Assembly: GCF_003050615.1 (NCBI RefSeq)
Contig: NZ_NWBU01000018.1
Span: 124,001-188,000 of the forward strand
Length of the DNA stretch: 64,000 bases
Direction of reading: 5' to 3'
DNA from: Sphingomonas oleivorans
Lineage (GTDB): Bacteria; Pseudomonadota; Alphaproteobacteria; Sphingomonadales; Sphingomonadaceae
Part shown: positions 43,515 through 52,623 of the stretch, one piece after another
How positions within the stretch are numbered: the stretch's first letter is position 1
How the letters are laid out: every line of letters begins with the position of its first letter
The notes under the pieces: model-generated
What the model was told of the DNA's origin: nothing
What the model saw: only the letters and a program-made list of their open reading frames with translations
The model's database searches: none
Position numbers and translations under genes: made by a program

Positions 43515-44570
43515 TCACGCATCGTTCGCGCGCATCGGCGCATCCACGCGCAAACGCAGGACATGGAATGGCGGCCGGCTGGCATCGATGCCGTCATTGA
43601 GCTTCGGATGACGATGAAGCTGATTGGCGGTGATGTAGAGCCAGCGTCCTTCGGCATCGAGCTCGACGCCGTCCGGCCATCCCAGCCGTTCGTCATCCTG
43701 CGCGAGGATCGAATAGCCTGCGGGCGATGCCATGCCGATGGCGCTGCTTTCGATATCGGTCACATAGATATTGCCATGGGCATCGACGTCGAAGCCGTCG
43801 CAATGGGGCTTGGCGCACCAATATTCCACATGCTCCGCCAGCGCCGCCTCATGGGCTTCGTCGGCGAGCATGGCGGCATCGATGCGATGGACCGCCTTGC
43901 CCGACATCGCGCCGAAATAGACCCAGCGCCCGAGCGGATCGATCGCGATCGGATTGAAGCCGTAGCGATAGGGCAGGGTCCGCCCATCCTCCGCGCGCAG
44001 CGAGACGATATTGCCATCGATCCGGACCGGCTCGTCGCTGGGCAGCAGCGATGCATGGCGTTCCAGCACGCGCCGGGCGAGGCCGGTATCGAGATCGACG
44101 ACGATGATCGCCGGATAATCGCTGACACCTTCGGCGTTCAGCGTCATGTCCGCGACGTAGATGCGCCGGCGGCGCTGATCGATCACCAAATCCTGGGTGA
44201 AGGAGCTCGGCCGCAGCACATTCTGGGGCAGGACGATTGTCCGGTGGAGCCGTTCCTTCCGATCGTCCCAGCCGACCAGCTTGGGCTGATGCCCGGCATC
44301 GCCGAGATCGAGCATCCACACAATGCCGTCGACATCCGTGCGGATGCCGATCACGCCCGCCATGCCGCGTCCGTCGGAACGCGGCTTGCCCGCCCAGATC
44401 GTATCCGGATAGGGGCGGTGGTCGCCGTCCGTTCCGATCGCGCGCACCGCATATTCGGGGGCGATCACGGCGGAGATGGAGACGAGCACGCGCCCGTCCC
44501 GCATCACCGTCGGATTGCCGGGCCGCTCCTTGGGGAAGATCGCGACCGTCTCCAGCATCCCTGCGCTCAT
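43515..44570 (-). CDS. major royal jelly protein/yellow-like beta-propeller protein
   Basis: A 351-aa six-bladed propeller relative (MRJP/yellow family; SMP-30-like fold). Indicative stretches are NVLRPSSFTQDLVIDQRR, VYFGAMSGKAVHRIDA, and a C-terminal blade with RLGWPDGVELDAEGRWLYI. There is no signal peptide. It overlaps the cupin gene by ATGA. Bacterial members have no settled function; lactonase-like hydrolysis or ligand binding are possible. Confidence 0.85.
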   Translation of the reverse strand: MSAGMLETVAIFPKERPGNPTVMRDGRVLVSISAVIAPEYAVRAIGTDGDHRPYPDTIWAGKPRSDGRGMAGVIGIRTDVDGIVWMLDLGDAGHQPKLVGWDDRKERLHRTIVLPQNVLRPSSFTQDLVIDQRRRRIYVADMTLNAEGVSDYPAIIVVDLDTGLARRVLERHASLLPSDEPVRIDGNIVSLRAEDGRTLPYRYGFNPIAIDPLGRWVYFGAMSGKAVHRIDAAMLADEAHEAALAEHVEYWCAKPHCDGFDVDAHGNIYVTDIESSAIGMASPAGYSILAQDDERLGWPDGVELDAEGRWLYITANQLHRHPKLNDGIDASRPPFHVLRLRVDAPMRANDA

Positions 44571-45007
44571 TTCTTGGCCTGCACGAAGCTTTCGGGCGTG
44601 CCGGCCGTCGGATCGACGAAGATGATATCGCTCGGATCGCGCCGGGGCGTGTCGACCGATACCATGAAGAGCGGATGTTCGAGGATCTCGGGCATGCCGT
44701 GGATGGTGAATTTCTTGAAGAACAGCATCTCGCCGGGGCCGACCTCGAACGGCTCGCGATCGCCCATGAAGAAGCGGGCGCGGCCGGACAGGACGATCAG
44801 ATATTCGTCGCAGGTGGCGTGATAATGGGCGGGCGTCGGATGATAGACGCGGAACACGCGCGCGCTCGCCTCATCCTCGTCGGTCAGCCGCGTGTCGACG
44901 AGCAAGGTGTCCGCGCTTTCCGGAAATGTCTTGACGATCGCATCGAGGTTGAACGCGGCGTGCGGCGCCGCTTCGACGAGCTTCTTGCGTTCGCTTGTCT
45001 CAGCCAT
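44567..45007 (-). CDS. cupin-domain protein
   Basis: A 146-aa single-cupin protein. Motif 1 is PTPAHYHATCDEYLIVLSG (two His and one Glu, metal ligands), and motif 2 is GPGEMLFFKKFTIHG (His). ATG at 45007 gives the natural start; an upstream ATG at 45037 is less likely. First gene of the cupin, MRJP-like, membrane protein, Nramp operon. Enzyme versus binding protein cannot be decided. Confidence 0.85.
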   Translation of the reverse strand: MAETSERKKLVEAAPHAAFNLDAIVKTFPESADTLLVDTRLTDEDEASARVFRVYHPTPAHYHATCDEYLIVLSGRARFFMGDREPFEVGPGEMLFFKKFTIHGMPEILEHPLFMVSVDTPRRDPSDIIFVDPTAGTPESFVQAKK

Positions 45008-45142
45008 GACCAGATCCTTCTGCTGGGGCGCCCTCATTCATCGGCGCCGTCGTCTTTCGGAAATAGGCACTCCGGATTGGGCGGAGAATTGGCTGCGGGG
45101 GCACAGCATTTGAGAAGCAAAGGAATAAGTGGTGCGTGCCGG

Positions 45143-45727
45143 CTATTGCCGGCCGGTTCCGTCGCCGCCGCCGCGTCGCGCAAAGCCCCGCCGGAACAAC
45201 CGCTCCAGCAGGCTCAGTTCGAGGGTTGCGACGCCCGTGGCCACGACCGAGCCGAGCGCCACTTCCGAAAAGCGCGCGAGCCCGTTCTGCCAGATATCCA
45301 TACCGGGCTGCCGGCTCAGCAGCGTGATCGCCGCCGTCCATATGCCGACGCGCCATTGCGGGCGATTGGAAACCAAGGCGGCCACGATGGCGGTGACGAT
45401 CGCCAGCTCCGCGATATCCGACAGGCGGAATGGCGAGAGTAATGACACGCCAATGATCGCCAATATGGTCCCGACCGCAGTGCCGATCACACGGCTGCGG
45501 CATTCCGCGAATGTGTCGCCGAAACTGTCCTTGGTGGTGATGAGCGCGGAAACCGAGGCCCAGAGCGGTTGATGCAGTTGCAGCGTCAAGGCTCCACCAT
45601 AAGCGAATGTCGCCGAGACCGCCGAGCGGACGACGCAAATGAGCATGGCCAGGCCGCGATCCCGCCGGCGCAGCGACACTATCGAATGGGCGGACGGCAA
45701 ATGGGACATCATCTGGTACCGGCGCAT
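45143..45727 (-). CDS. FUSC-family membrane protein
   Basis: About 194 aa with five to six hydrophobic segments (SAVSATFAYGGALTLQL; VIGTAVGTILAIIGVSLL), resembling the N-terminal membrane module of FUSC/aromatic-acid exporters. Long versions carry a second module; this one is short. Starts at 45727, 45709 or further upstream are all possible and none has a good ribosome-binding site. A GCCGGC/GCCGGC hairpin spans its stop (45138-45153). Confidence 0.75.
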   Translation of the reverse strand: MRRYQMMSHLPSAHSIVSLRRRDRGLAMLICVVRSAVSATFAYGGALTLQLHQPLWASVSALITTKDSFGDTFAECRSRVIGTAVGTILAIIGVSLLSPFRLSDIAELAIVTAIVAALVSNRPQWRVGIWTAAITLLSRQPGMDIWQNGLARFSEVALGSVVATGVATLELSLLERLFRRGFARRGGGDGTGRQ

Positions 45728-45899
45728 CGCCTTCACGCAAAAGGCGTTGATGGACGATGCGCCTGATAGTCCCGTCCGCGCCGATCCGTTTTCGAATTCA
45801 ATTCCAAGGAGCTGCGCAGCGCGGGCGGCTATCGGGCCTGGAGGCGCGGTTTCATATTTCCGCCGCGGCGACCAACGGGTTGCGCCCCCAATCGGAGAC

Positions 45900-47030
45900 A
45901 TGAGCATGCAAGTCAGAGCGGCCGTGTTGCGGCAGATGAATGTGCAGGGCCCCTATGCCCAGAGCAGGCCGATCGCGATCGAGACGATCGACCTCGCCCC
46001 GCCAGGCCCCGGCGAGGTGCTCGTCCGCATCGGCGCGGCGGGCCTTTGCCATTCCGACCTGTCCGTCATCAATGGCGATCGGCCGCGCCCGATGCCGATG
46101 GCGCTCGGCCATGAGGCGGCCGGCGTGGTCGAGGCGCTGGGCGAAGGCGTTGCCGATCTGGAACCGGGCGACCATGTCGTGATGGTGTTCATGCCGAGCT
46201 GCGGCCATTGCCTTCCCTGTTCCGAAGGGCGTCCCGCGCTCTGCGAGCCTGGTGCGGCCGCGAACGGCGCCGGCACGCTCATCACCGGCGGCATTCGGCT
46301 GAGCGACGATCATGGCCATGTCCATCATCATCTCGGCGTTTCGGCCTTTGCTGACCATGCCGTCGTTTCGCGCAATTCGCTGGTCAAGATCGACAAGGAT
46401 CTGCCCTTGGTCGAAGCCGCCTTGTTCGGATGCGCGGTGTTGACCGGCGTCGGTGCGGTCGTGAACACGGCACGGCTGCATGCCGGCTCGACCGCGGTCG
46501 TGATCGGGCTGGGCGGCGTCGGCCTTGCCGCCGTCATGGGCGCCAATGCGGCAGGCGCGAGCAAGATCGTCGCCGTCGATCTTTCGGCCGAGAAGCTCGC
46601 GCTCGCGAGCGAAGTCGGTGCGACGGCTATGGTCAACGGGCGCGATCCCGATGCGATCGAACAGGTCCGCGCGCTGACCAATGGCGGCGCGGATTATGCC
46701 TTCGAATTTGCCGGCTCCATTCGCGCGCTCGAAAATGCCATGCAGATGACGAAGCGCGGCGGCACGACCGTCACCGCCGGCCTGCCGCCGCCTGGATCGT
46801 CGTTGCCCGTCAATGTGGTGCAGCTCGTCGGCGAGGAGCGGACCGTCAAGGGCAGCTATATTGGCACCTGCGTGCCCGTCCGCGACATTCCCCGTTTCAT
46901 CGAGCTTTACCGCGACGGGCGCCTGCCCGTGAACCGCCTGCTGAGCGGCAAGCTCAAGCTCGACGAGATCAATGAAGGTTTCGACCGCCTGCATGACGGC
47001 AGCGCCGTGCGCCAGGTCATAGAATTTTGA
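45900..47030 (+). CDS. zinc-dependent alcohol dehydrogenase, class III-like
   Basis: A 376-aa NAD-dependent MDR dehydrogenase. Catalytic zinc ligands in GAAGLCHSDLSV and LGHEAAGVVE; structural zinc Cys set CGHCLPCSEGRPALC; Rossmann motif IGLGGVGLAAVMGA. ATG at 45900 follows ATCGGAGAC. It is directly upstream of an aldehyde dehydrogenase gene, so the pair likely converts a primary alcohol to an acid through an aldehyde. Confidence 0.92.
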   Translation: MSMQVRAAVLRQMNVQGPYAQSRPIAIETIDLAPPGPGEVLVRIGAAGLCHSDLSVINGDRPRPMPMALGHEAAGVVEALGEGVADLEPGDHVVMVFMPSCGHCLPCSEGRPALCEPGAAANGAGTLITGGIRLSDDHGHVHHHLGVSAFADHAVVSRNSLVKIDKDLPLVEAALFGCAVLTGVGAVVNTARLHAGSTAVVIGLGGVGLAAVMGANAAGASKIVAVDLSAEKLALASEVGATAMVNGRDPDAIEQVRALTNGGADYAFEFAGSIRALENAMQMTKRGGTTVTAGLPPPGSSLPVNVVQLVGEERTVKGSYIGTCVPVRDIPRFIELYRDGRLPVNRLLSGKLKLDEINEGFDRLHDGSAVRQVIEF

Positions 47031-47041
47031 AGGATAGCATC

Positions 47042-48520
47042 ATGGCTGATGAAAATTTCCTCGCGACGCTCAAGGACAAGTCGCTGTTCCGCGAAGCCAA
47101 TTATATCGATGGCGAATGGATCGGGATCGGCGAGGGGCGCGGCATCGCCGTCACCAATCCGGCGACGGGCAAAAATCTCGGCCACGTCCCGTCGCTCGGC
47201 GCGGCGGAGACGGCGCGCGCCATCGCCGCCGCCAAGCGCGCCCAGCCGGCTTGGCGCGCGCTGACCGCGAAGGAGCGCGCGGCGAAGCTCCGCCGCCTGT
47301 TCGAACTGATGATGGAAAATCAGGAAGACCTCGCCCGGATCATGACCGCCGAGCAAGGCAAGCCGATCGCCGAGAGCCGGGGCGAGATCGCTTATGCCGC
47401 GAGCTTCATCGAATGGTTCGCCGAAGAGGGCAAGCGCGTCTATGGCGATACCATTCCGCAGCATCTGCCCGGCCGCCGCATCATCGTGCAGAAGGAGCCG
47501 ATCGGCGTTTTCGCCGCGATCACGCCATGGAACTTCCCCGCCGCGATGATCACGCGCAAGGCCGGCCCCGGCTGGGCGGCGGGCTGCACAGGCGTGCTGC
47601 GCCCGGCCAGCCAGACGCCTTTCTCCGCCATCGCGATCGCGGTGCTTGCCGAACGCGCGGGCCTGCCCGCGGGCGTGTGCAACGTCATCACCGGCCCGGG
47701 CAGCGAGATTGGCGGCGAGATGACGTCCAATCCGGACGTGCGCAAACTCTCCTTCACCGGCAGCACGGAGGTGGGCGCGAAGCTGCTCGCCCAATGCGCG
47801 CCGACGATCAAGAAGACGAGCATGGAGCTGGGCGGCAACGCGCCCTTCATCGTGTTCGACGATGCCGATCTCGACGCGGCGGTGCAGGGGGCGCTCGCCT
47901 CCAAATATCGCAATGCCGGCCAGACCTGCGTCTGCGCCAACCGCCTGCTCGTGCAGGACGGCGTCTATGATGCCTTTGCCGCGAAATTGAAGACGGCGGT
48001 CGAGGCGATGAAGGTCGGCGACGGCTTCGAGGATGGCGTGGTGATCGGCCCGCTGATCGACGAGGCCGCGGTCGAGAAGGCCGAGGAGCATGTGGCGGAT
48101 GCGGTGGCGCTGGGCGCCTCGGTCGTCACCGGCGGCAAGCGCCATCTGCTCGGCGGCAGCTTCTACACGCCGACGATCCTCGCCGACGTGTCGCCTGATG
48201 CGAAGATCTTCCGCGAGGAGACGTTCGGCCCCGTGGCGCCGCTGTTCCGCTTCCATAGCGAGGCGGAGGCGATCCAGATGGCCAATGACACCGAATTCGG
48301 CCTCGCTTCCTATTTCTACAGCCGCGATGTCGGCCGGATCATGCGTGTCGCCGAAGGGCTGGAATATGGCATTGTCGGCATCAACGAGGGGCTGATTTCG
48401 ACCGAGGTCGCGCCCTTCGGCGGCATGAAGGCGTCGGGCCTCGGCCGCGAGGGATCCAAATATGGCATAGAGGACTATCTGGAGATCAAATATCTCTGCC
48501 TCGGTGGCATCGACATCTGA
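47042..48520 (+). CDS. NAD(P)-dependent succinate-semialdehyde dehydrogenase-like aldehyde dehydrogenase
   Basis: A 492-aa ALDH. Catalytic Glu in MELGGNAPF and Cys in NAGQTCVCANR, the GabD-type double-Cys loop; cofactor region TPWNFPAAMITRKAGPGW. GabD-like proteins usually read KPALAAG..VLKPA there; here it is KAGPGWAAGCTGVLRPA, with Lys replaced by Arg, which may change NADP preference. The start at 47042 has GAAGGATAG upstream. It forms a two-gene unit with the alcohol dehydrogenase. The true aldehyde is uncertain. Confidence 0.9.
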   Translation: MADENFLATLKDKSLFREANYIDGEWIGIGEGRGIAVTNPATGKNLGHVPSLGAAETARAIAAAKRAQPAWRALTAKERAAKLRRLFELMMENQEDLARIMTAEQGKPIAESRGEIAYAASFIEWFAEEGKRVYGDTIPQHLPGRRIIVQKEPIGVFAAITPWNFPAAMITRKAGPGWAAGCTGVLRPASQTPFSAIAIAVLAERAGLPAGVCNVITGPGSEIGGEMTSNPDVRKLSFTGSTEVGAKLLAQCAPTIKKTSMELGGNAPFIVFDDADLDAAVQGALASKYRNAGQTCVCANRLLVQDGVYDAFAAKLKTAVEAMKVGDGFEDGVVIGPLIDEAAVEKAEEHVADAVALGASVVTGGKRHLLGGSFYTPTILADVSPDAKIFREETFGPVAPLFRFHSEAEAIQMANDTEFGLASYFYSRDVGRIMRVAEGLEYGIVGINEGLISTEVAPFGGMKASGLGREGSKYGIEDYLEIKYLCLGGIDI

Positions 48521-48536
48521 CGTGGCTTGTCCGGTT

Positions 48537-48570
48537 CCGACCGCGTGGGCCGATAAGCCCGCGCGGTCGG
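48537..48570. terminator. bidirectional terminator between convergent genes
   Basis: CCGACCGCG-T-GGGC pairs with GCCC-G-CGCGGTCGG around a CGATAA loop: a 14-bp stem with one T-G pair. It lies between the convergent aldehyde dehydrogenase and peroxiredoxin genes and can serve both strands, though neither side has a long T-run. Confidence 0.7.
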
Positions 48571-48580
48571 CCGCGCCGCA

Positions 48581-49258
48581 TCAGGCGGCTGCCTTGACCT
48601 TCAATTGCTGCAAGGCCGCCACTATTTCAGGCGCCTCGGTGCGGACCAGCCAGTCGGGGCTCACCGCCACGAAGCGGGCGATGCGGTCGCTATCGATGAT
48701 GATCACGGCAGGCTGCGGCAATTCCCAAGTGCCAGTCCCCGTAATCTCGCCGATCCAGCCTTCTGCGGGCGGCGTCGCGGGAATGTCGCTCGGCTCGAAG
48801 GTGATGCCGAAGCGGCGGCCGAGCCGATTGTCGGGATCCGAGGCGACACGGAAGCCCAGCGCATGGCGCGTCCTGATCTCGCCCAGCCGCTCGGGCAGCT
48901 GTGGGCTGATCGCGACCAGCGGGATGCCGGCGGCGGCAAGCTGCGGCCAAAGCTGCCGATCATAATAAGGCAAAGCGAGATTGCAGGCGGGGCAGCCGGC
49001 GAAACGGAAGAAGATCAGCACCGCCGGGCCGTCTGCGACGAGCGCGTCCAGCGTCACCGTCCCGCCCTCGACATCGAGAAGCTCGAACGGCTCGACCTGA
49101 TCGCCGATCTTGATGACCTGCGCCGGATCGAATTTGGCGACCAGCTCGCGCCGCTGATCGACATTTCTTGCAAGCTTTTCGGGATCCCAGCTCCGCTCGC
49201 GTTCGGCATGAAGCGCTGCGAACTGGGCATTCAGGCTCTCGGGCAGGCTGTCGGTCAT
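48581..49258 (-). CDS. peroxiredoxin-like (AhpC/TSA) protein
   Basis: A 225-aa thioredoxin-fold protein with active-site FRFAGCPACNLALPYYD (CPAC) and an N-terminal helical extension. It belongs to the peroxiredoxin-like AhpC/TSA group with a CxxC motif and likely reduces peroxides or acts as a thiol oxidoreductase in the cytoplasm. It is followed upstream by a LysR gene in the same direction. Confidence 0.87.
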   Translation of the reverse strand: MTDSLPESLNAQFAALHAERERSWDPEKLARNVDQRRELVAKFDPAQVIKIGDQVEPFELLDVEGGTVTLDALVADGPAVLIFFRFAGCPACNLALPYYDRQLWPQLAAAGIPLVAISPQLPERLGEIRTRHALGFRVASDPDNRLGRRFGITFEPSDIPATPPAEGWIGEITGTGTWELPQPAVIIIDSDRIARFVAVSPDWLVRTEAPEIVAALQQLKVKAAA

Positions 49259-49395
49259 CGGCTACCTCATCGGCTCGGCATGTTCGGGAGCGGCAGATCG
49301 CCGCGTTTCCCTGTAGGATCCCGCCGAAACTAGGTGAGCCCCATCGTCCCGACCAACGAGAATGGCCCAAGCAACGCATGACCGGCGCTCATAAA

Positions 49396-50232
49396 TCAGA
49401 GCTGCCGCACCACCTCTGTCGCAAGTTCGGCGAGCCGCGCGGTCGCCTGGCCGAGCCCGCCGGCCTTGCCGACGATGCACGCGACTTTGGGGAGCGGCGG
49501 CAGCGAGGGCGCCGAAAGGCTCTCGGCATCGGGAAGGAACAGGTGCGTCCGGCATGTCAGGCCGAGCCCCGCCTCGACCGCCGCGCGCAAGGTGGAAAGA
49601 TTGGGGGTCTCCACTGCGATCCGCCAGGACCGTCCCGCCGCATCCAGGCCGGCGATCGCGGCTTCGCGGAAACGGCAGGGCTTTTCGAGGACGGCGAGCG
49701 GGATGACGCCCTGATCGGCCAGGTCTGCCTCGCCATACCAGCCCATCGGCGCGATCCTGATCGCAGCGGGATCGTCCGCCGCCGCATAGCCGAGAATGAT
49801 GTCGAGCTGGCCCCTGTCCAGCATCGTCTGCAGCTCCGCCGTGCCGGCGACGCGGGCATAGATTTGCGAATCCGGATGAAGCTCCGAGAAGCGGGCGAGC
49901 AGGCCGGTGAGCAGCGTATCCGCGAAATCCTGCACCATGCCGACCCGCACCGGCCCCGCGAAATGGCCCGCGCTCACCGCTGCGACCGCTTCGTCATGGA
50001 GGCTCAGCACGCGCCGGGCATAGTCGAGCAGCACCTCACCCGCGGGCGTCAGCACCAGCCGGCGCCCCTCGCGCGTGAACAGCGCCTGCTGCACCAGCTC
50101 CTCGAGGCGCTTGATCTGAAGGCTGAGCGCGGATTGGGTGACGAACACCTGCTCGGCCGCATTGAGCATCGATCCCGTATCGACGATCGCGACGAAGCTG
50201 CGGAGCAGGGTGGTAGGCAGATTTACGGGCAT
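49396..50232 (-). CDS. LysR-family regulator
   Basis: About 278 aa. Helix-turn-helix GSMLNAAEQVFVTQSALSLQI, then an effector domain. The ATG at 50232 matches the family N-terminus (LPTTLLRSFVAIVDTG); a longer reading from 50331 would cross the palindrome at 50321-50341. It is divergent from the SsuD-like monooxygenase, the probable target, with a strong dyad between them. Confidence 0.88.
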   Translation of the reverse strand: MPVNLPTTLLRSFVAIVDTGSMLNAAEQVFVTQSALSLQIKRLEELVQQALFTREGRRLVLTPAGEVLLDYARRVLSLHDEAVAAVSAGHFAGPVRVGMVQDFADTLLTGLLARFSELHPDSQIYARVAGTAELQTMLDRGQLDIILGYAAADDPAAIRIAPMGWYGEADLADQGVIPLAVLEKPCRFREAAIAGLDAAGRSWRIAVETPNLSTLRAAVEAGLGLTCRTHLFLPDAESLSAPSLPPLPKVACIVGKAGGLGQATARLAELATEVVRQL

Positions 50233-50320
50233 TTTCGATCCCTGTGGAACGGAGCGCCCCGATGCGCTGCCCTGCATATCGCCCGGATACTCATCTTGCG
50301 GCGCCCCCAATAGGATTGAA

Positions 50321-50341
50321 CTCCTATCCAATGGATAGGAG
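50321..50341. promoter_or_regulatory. perfect 9-bp dyad, candidate operator for the divergent LysR/SsuD-like pair
   Basis: CTCCTATCC-AAT-GGATAGGAG, 9-bp perfect arms with a 3-nt centre, preceded by a second AATAGGA-like half. It sits in the 321-bp divergent gap (50233-50553), nearer the LysR start. No other clear element was seen in this gap apart from GAAGGAGG before the monooxygenase gene. Confidence 0.6.
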
Positions 50342-50553
50342 ACATGGCGATGTGCTTTCTCTTTTAGCCCCTGAAAGCGATTTTTGTCCGGGTGGCCGTT
50401 CCGGAAAGAAATGCAGGAAAACAGGAGTTAGGCCAGCCGTCAGGCTGTCATATGAGCCTTGCCAATAGATAGCGGAACCGAACTCCATTGAAACGATAGG
50501 CATAGCGCGCTGTGCTTCGCCATCTTCATCGAACAACGAGAAGGAGGCATCCG

Positions 50554-51642
50554 ATGTCGGTCAAGTTCATCGGCTATATCGGCTTCAACAATCGGAGCGA
50601 GATCCACGGCGCGGTGCGCGGGCGCGAGCTCGACCGCGACTATGTCGAGGCGGCGGCGCGCGCGCAGGAGGAGGGCGGCTTCGATCGCGTGCTGATCCCG
50701 TTCGGCTCGAGCAGCCCCGAAAGCCAGATCGTCGCCGCCCATGCCGCCGCGATCACCACCAAGCTCGGTTTCCTGATCGCGCATCGCCCCGGCTTCACCC
50801 AGCCGACGCTGGCCGCACGCCAGCTCGCGACGCTTGATGCGCTGTCCGGCGGCCGGGTCGCAGTGCACATCATCACCGGTGGGGCGGATGAGGAGATGGC
50901 GCGCGACGGCGACTTCTCCAACAAGGAGGAGCGCTATCAGCGCACCGACGAATATCTGACGGTGCTGCGCCAGGAGTGGACCGAGGAGCAACCCTTCGAT
51001 CATCAGGGGCGCTTCTATCAGGTGCGCCAGGGCTTCGCCGCGGTGAAGCCGACCAACCTGCCGGTCTTCTTCGGCGGCTCCTCCGATATCGCAATCGAGG
51101 TATCGGGCAAGCATGCCGATGTCTATGCGCTGTGGGGCGAGACGCAGGCGGCGGTGCGCGAGACGGTGGCGCGGGTGCGCGCGGCGGCCGCCAAGCATGG
51201 CCGGCGCCCGGGTTTCTCGCTGTCGCTGCGCCCGATCATCGCCGATACCGAGGAGGCGGCATGGAAGCGCGCCGAGGAGATTGTCGAGCGGGTGCGCGAT
51301 CTGCGCGCCTCGGCGGGCTTCAAGACGAGCGACCATGCTCCGCCGAATGTCGGGTCGCAACGGCTGCTGCAGACGGCGGCGCAGGGCTATCGCGTCGACA
51401 AGCGGCTGTGGACGGGGCTCGCTGCGGTCGGCGGCGCGCAGGGCAATTCGACAGGCCTGGTCGGCACGCCCGAGCAGGTCGCCGATGCGCTGCTCGATTA
51501 TTATGATATCGGGATCGATCATTTCCTGATCCGCGGTTTCGAACCGCTGGACGATGCCATTGCCTATGGCCGTGATCTGATCCCGCTGGTGCGCGAGCTC
51601 GTCGCGCAGCGCGACAGCCGGAAGGTTCCGGAGGTCGCGTAA
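50554..51642 (+). CDS. FMNH2-dependent alkanesulfonate monooxygenase-like protein (SsuD family)
   Basis: A 362-aa luciferase-like TIM barrel. Family pattern: EEGGFDRVLIPFGSSSPES, IAHRPGFTQPTLAARQLATL, and GRVAVHIITGGADEEMARDG, all typical of SsuD-type monooxygenases that desulfonate alkanesulfonates with reduced FMN. ATG at 50554 follows AGAAGGAGG. The next gene, a substrate-binding lipoprotein, is broken, so the cognate importer is lost at this locus. Confidence 0.9.
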   Translation: MSVKFIGYIGFNNRSEIHGAVRGRELDRDYVEAAARAQEEGGFDRVLIPFGSSSPESQIVAAHAAAITTKLGFLIAHRPGFTQPTLAARQLATLDALSGGRVAVHIITGGADEEMARDGDFSNKEERYQRTDEYLTVLRQEWTEEQPFDHQGRFYQVRQGFAAVKPTNLPVFFGGSSDIAIEVSGKHADVYALWGETQAAVRETVARVRAAAAKHGRRPGFSLSLRPIIADTEEAAWKRAEEIVERVRDLRASAGFKTSDHAPPNVGSQRLLQTAAQGYRVDKRLWTGLAAVGGAQGNSTGLVGTPEQVADALLDYYDIGIDHFLIRGFEPLDDAIAYGRDLIPLVRELVAQRDSRKVPEVA

Positions 51643-51650
51643 TTGCGAAT

Positions 51651-51955
51651 ATGTTTTCCCGTCGCCGATTATTGGCGCCGATCGCCTCGACGCTTGCGCT
51701 CGCCGCATGCGGCCGAGGCGATCGGCAAACCACGCTCAAGGTCGGCAGGCGGCGAGCGCGCTCGGCGTCAAGCCACTCGATCCGGAATTGAGTTCGCTCA
51801 GCCTCATCTCCTTCGGCCGGCAGGCGCGGCGCGACCTGCTCGTCGCGACGCCACACAGCAGGATCGTGCTTTCGAACGATCGGAGCCTCGGCGGCTTCGC
51901 GCCGTTCGGCCTTTCCGGCGGCTATTATTATGCGTGTATGGGGGTCAAATTCTGA
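51651..51955 (+). pseudogene. deletion scar: SBP lipoprotein start joined to a TonB-receptor tail
   Basis: From the ATG at 51651 the frame gives a lipoprotein signal (RRRLLAPIASTLALAACGRG) and the first residues of a sulfonate-type binding protein (TTLKVG), then becomes nonsense and stops at 51789. From about 51746 a second frame runs to the TGA at 51953 and ends GGYYYACMGVKF, like the last strands of a TonB-dependent receptor. Everything between, and probably permease/ATPase genes, seems deleted. The receptor assignment is moderate. Confidence 0.6.
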
Positions 51956-52529
51956 TCATACTGCGCTCGATCAGCCCTTCGAGCAGGAGTTGACCTTCGG
52001 GCCAGCTTCCGAGCCCCGAGTCCGCATTGATATGGCCCCGCCTGCCGACATCGATCAATTGGCAATGCCATTGCGCCGCCATGTCCCGTTGCCGCGCGAA
52101 CGTCGCATAAGGATCGTCATGGCTGGCGACGAGAATTGCAGGAAAGGGGAGGGGGCCTGCCGGCGCGGACGCGAAGCGCCGTAGCAGCGGATGGGCGTCC
52201 GGCGCTTCCACGTCCGCAGGCGCCACCAGCATCACGCCCTTCACCTTGCCGCATATGCCTGGTTCCGCCAGCGCGGCCCACCAGACGGTTGCCAGACAGC
52301 CAAGGCTGTGCGCGACGAGGATCGCAGGACCGGGTGCCGCCATGACGGCCCGCTCCAGGCGGCCGATCCAGAGATCGCGGATCGGATCGGACCAGCGGCC
52401 GAGTTCCACCCGCACACAGTCGCGACGCTCCTCTTCCCACCGGGTCTGCCAGTGGCTCGGTCCCGAACCGTTGAGGCCGGGAACGATCAAGCAATTGACC
52501 TCAGCACCTATAGCCTGCGCCATCAGCAC
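51945..52529 (-). CDS. RBBP9/YdeN-family alpha/beta hydrolase
   Basis: A 194-aa small serine hydrolase. LIVPGLNGSGPSHWQTRWE is the RBBP9/YdeN N-terminus, the nucleophile Ser is in LVAHSLGCLA, with Asp in ASHDDPYA and His in RRGHINADSG. The substrate is unknown. Its 3' end overlaps the receptor-tail remnant by 11 nt. Confidence 0.88.
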   Translation of the reverse strand: MLMAQAIGAEVNCLIVPGLNGSGPSHWQTRWEEERRDCVRVELGRWSDPIRDLWIGRLERAVMAAPGPAILVAHSLGCLATVWWAALAEPGICGKVKGVMLVAPADVEAPDAHPLLRRFASAPAGPLPFPAILVASHDDPYATFARQRDMAAQWHCQLIDVGRRGHINADSGLGSWPEGQLLLEGLIERSMIRI

Positions 52530-52547
52530 CTCCCGCTGCCGCCATTC

Positions 52548-52571
52548 TCATATCACACTCGTTAGATATGA
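52548..52571. promoter_or_regulatory. 7-bp dyad in front of a truncated gene
   Basis: TCATATC (52548-52554) and GATATGA (52565-52571) flank a 10-nt centre in an AT-rich patch. An apparent start with AAGGAG (52615-52620) follows. It looks like a TetR/LacI-type operator left in front of a lost gene, or it may serve the hydrolase gene on the other strand. Confidence 0.45.
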
Positions 52572-52623
52572 TATAAGAGTCCCCATCCTTCAAGATCATG
52601 TTCTACAGGGGGGGAAGGAGAGC

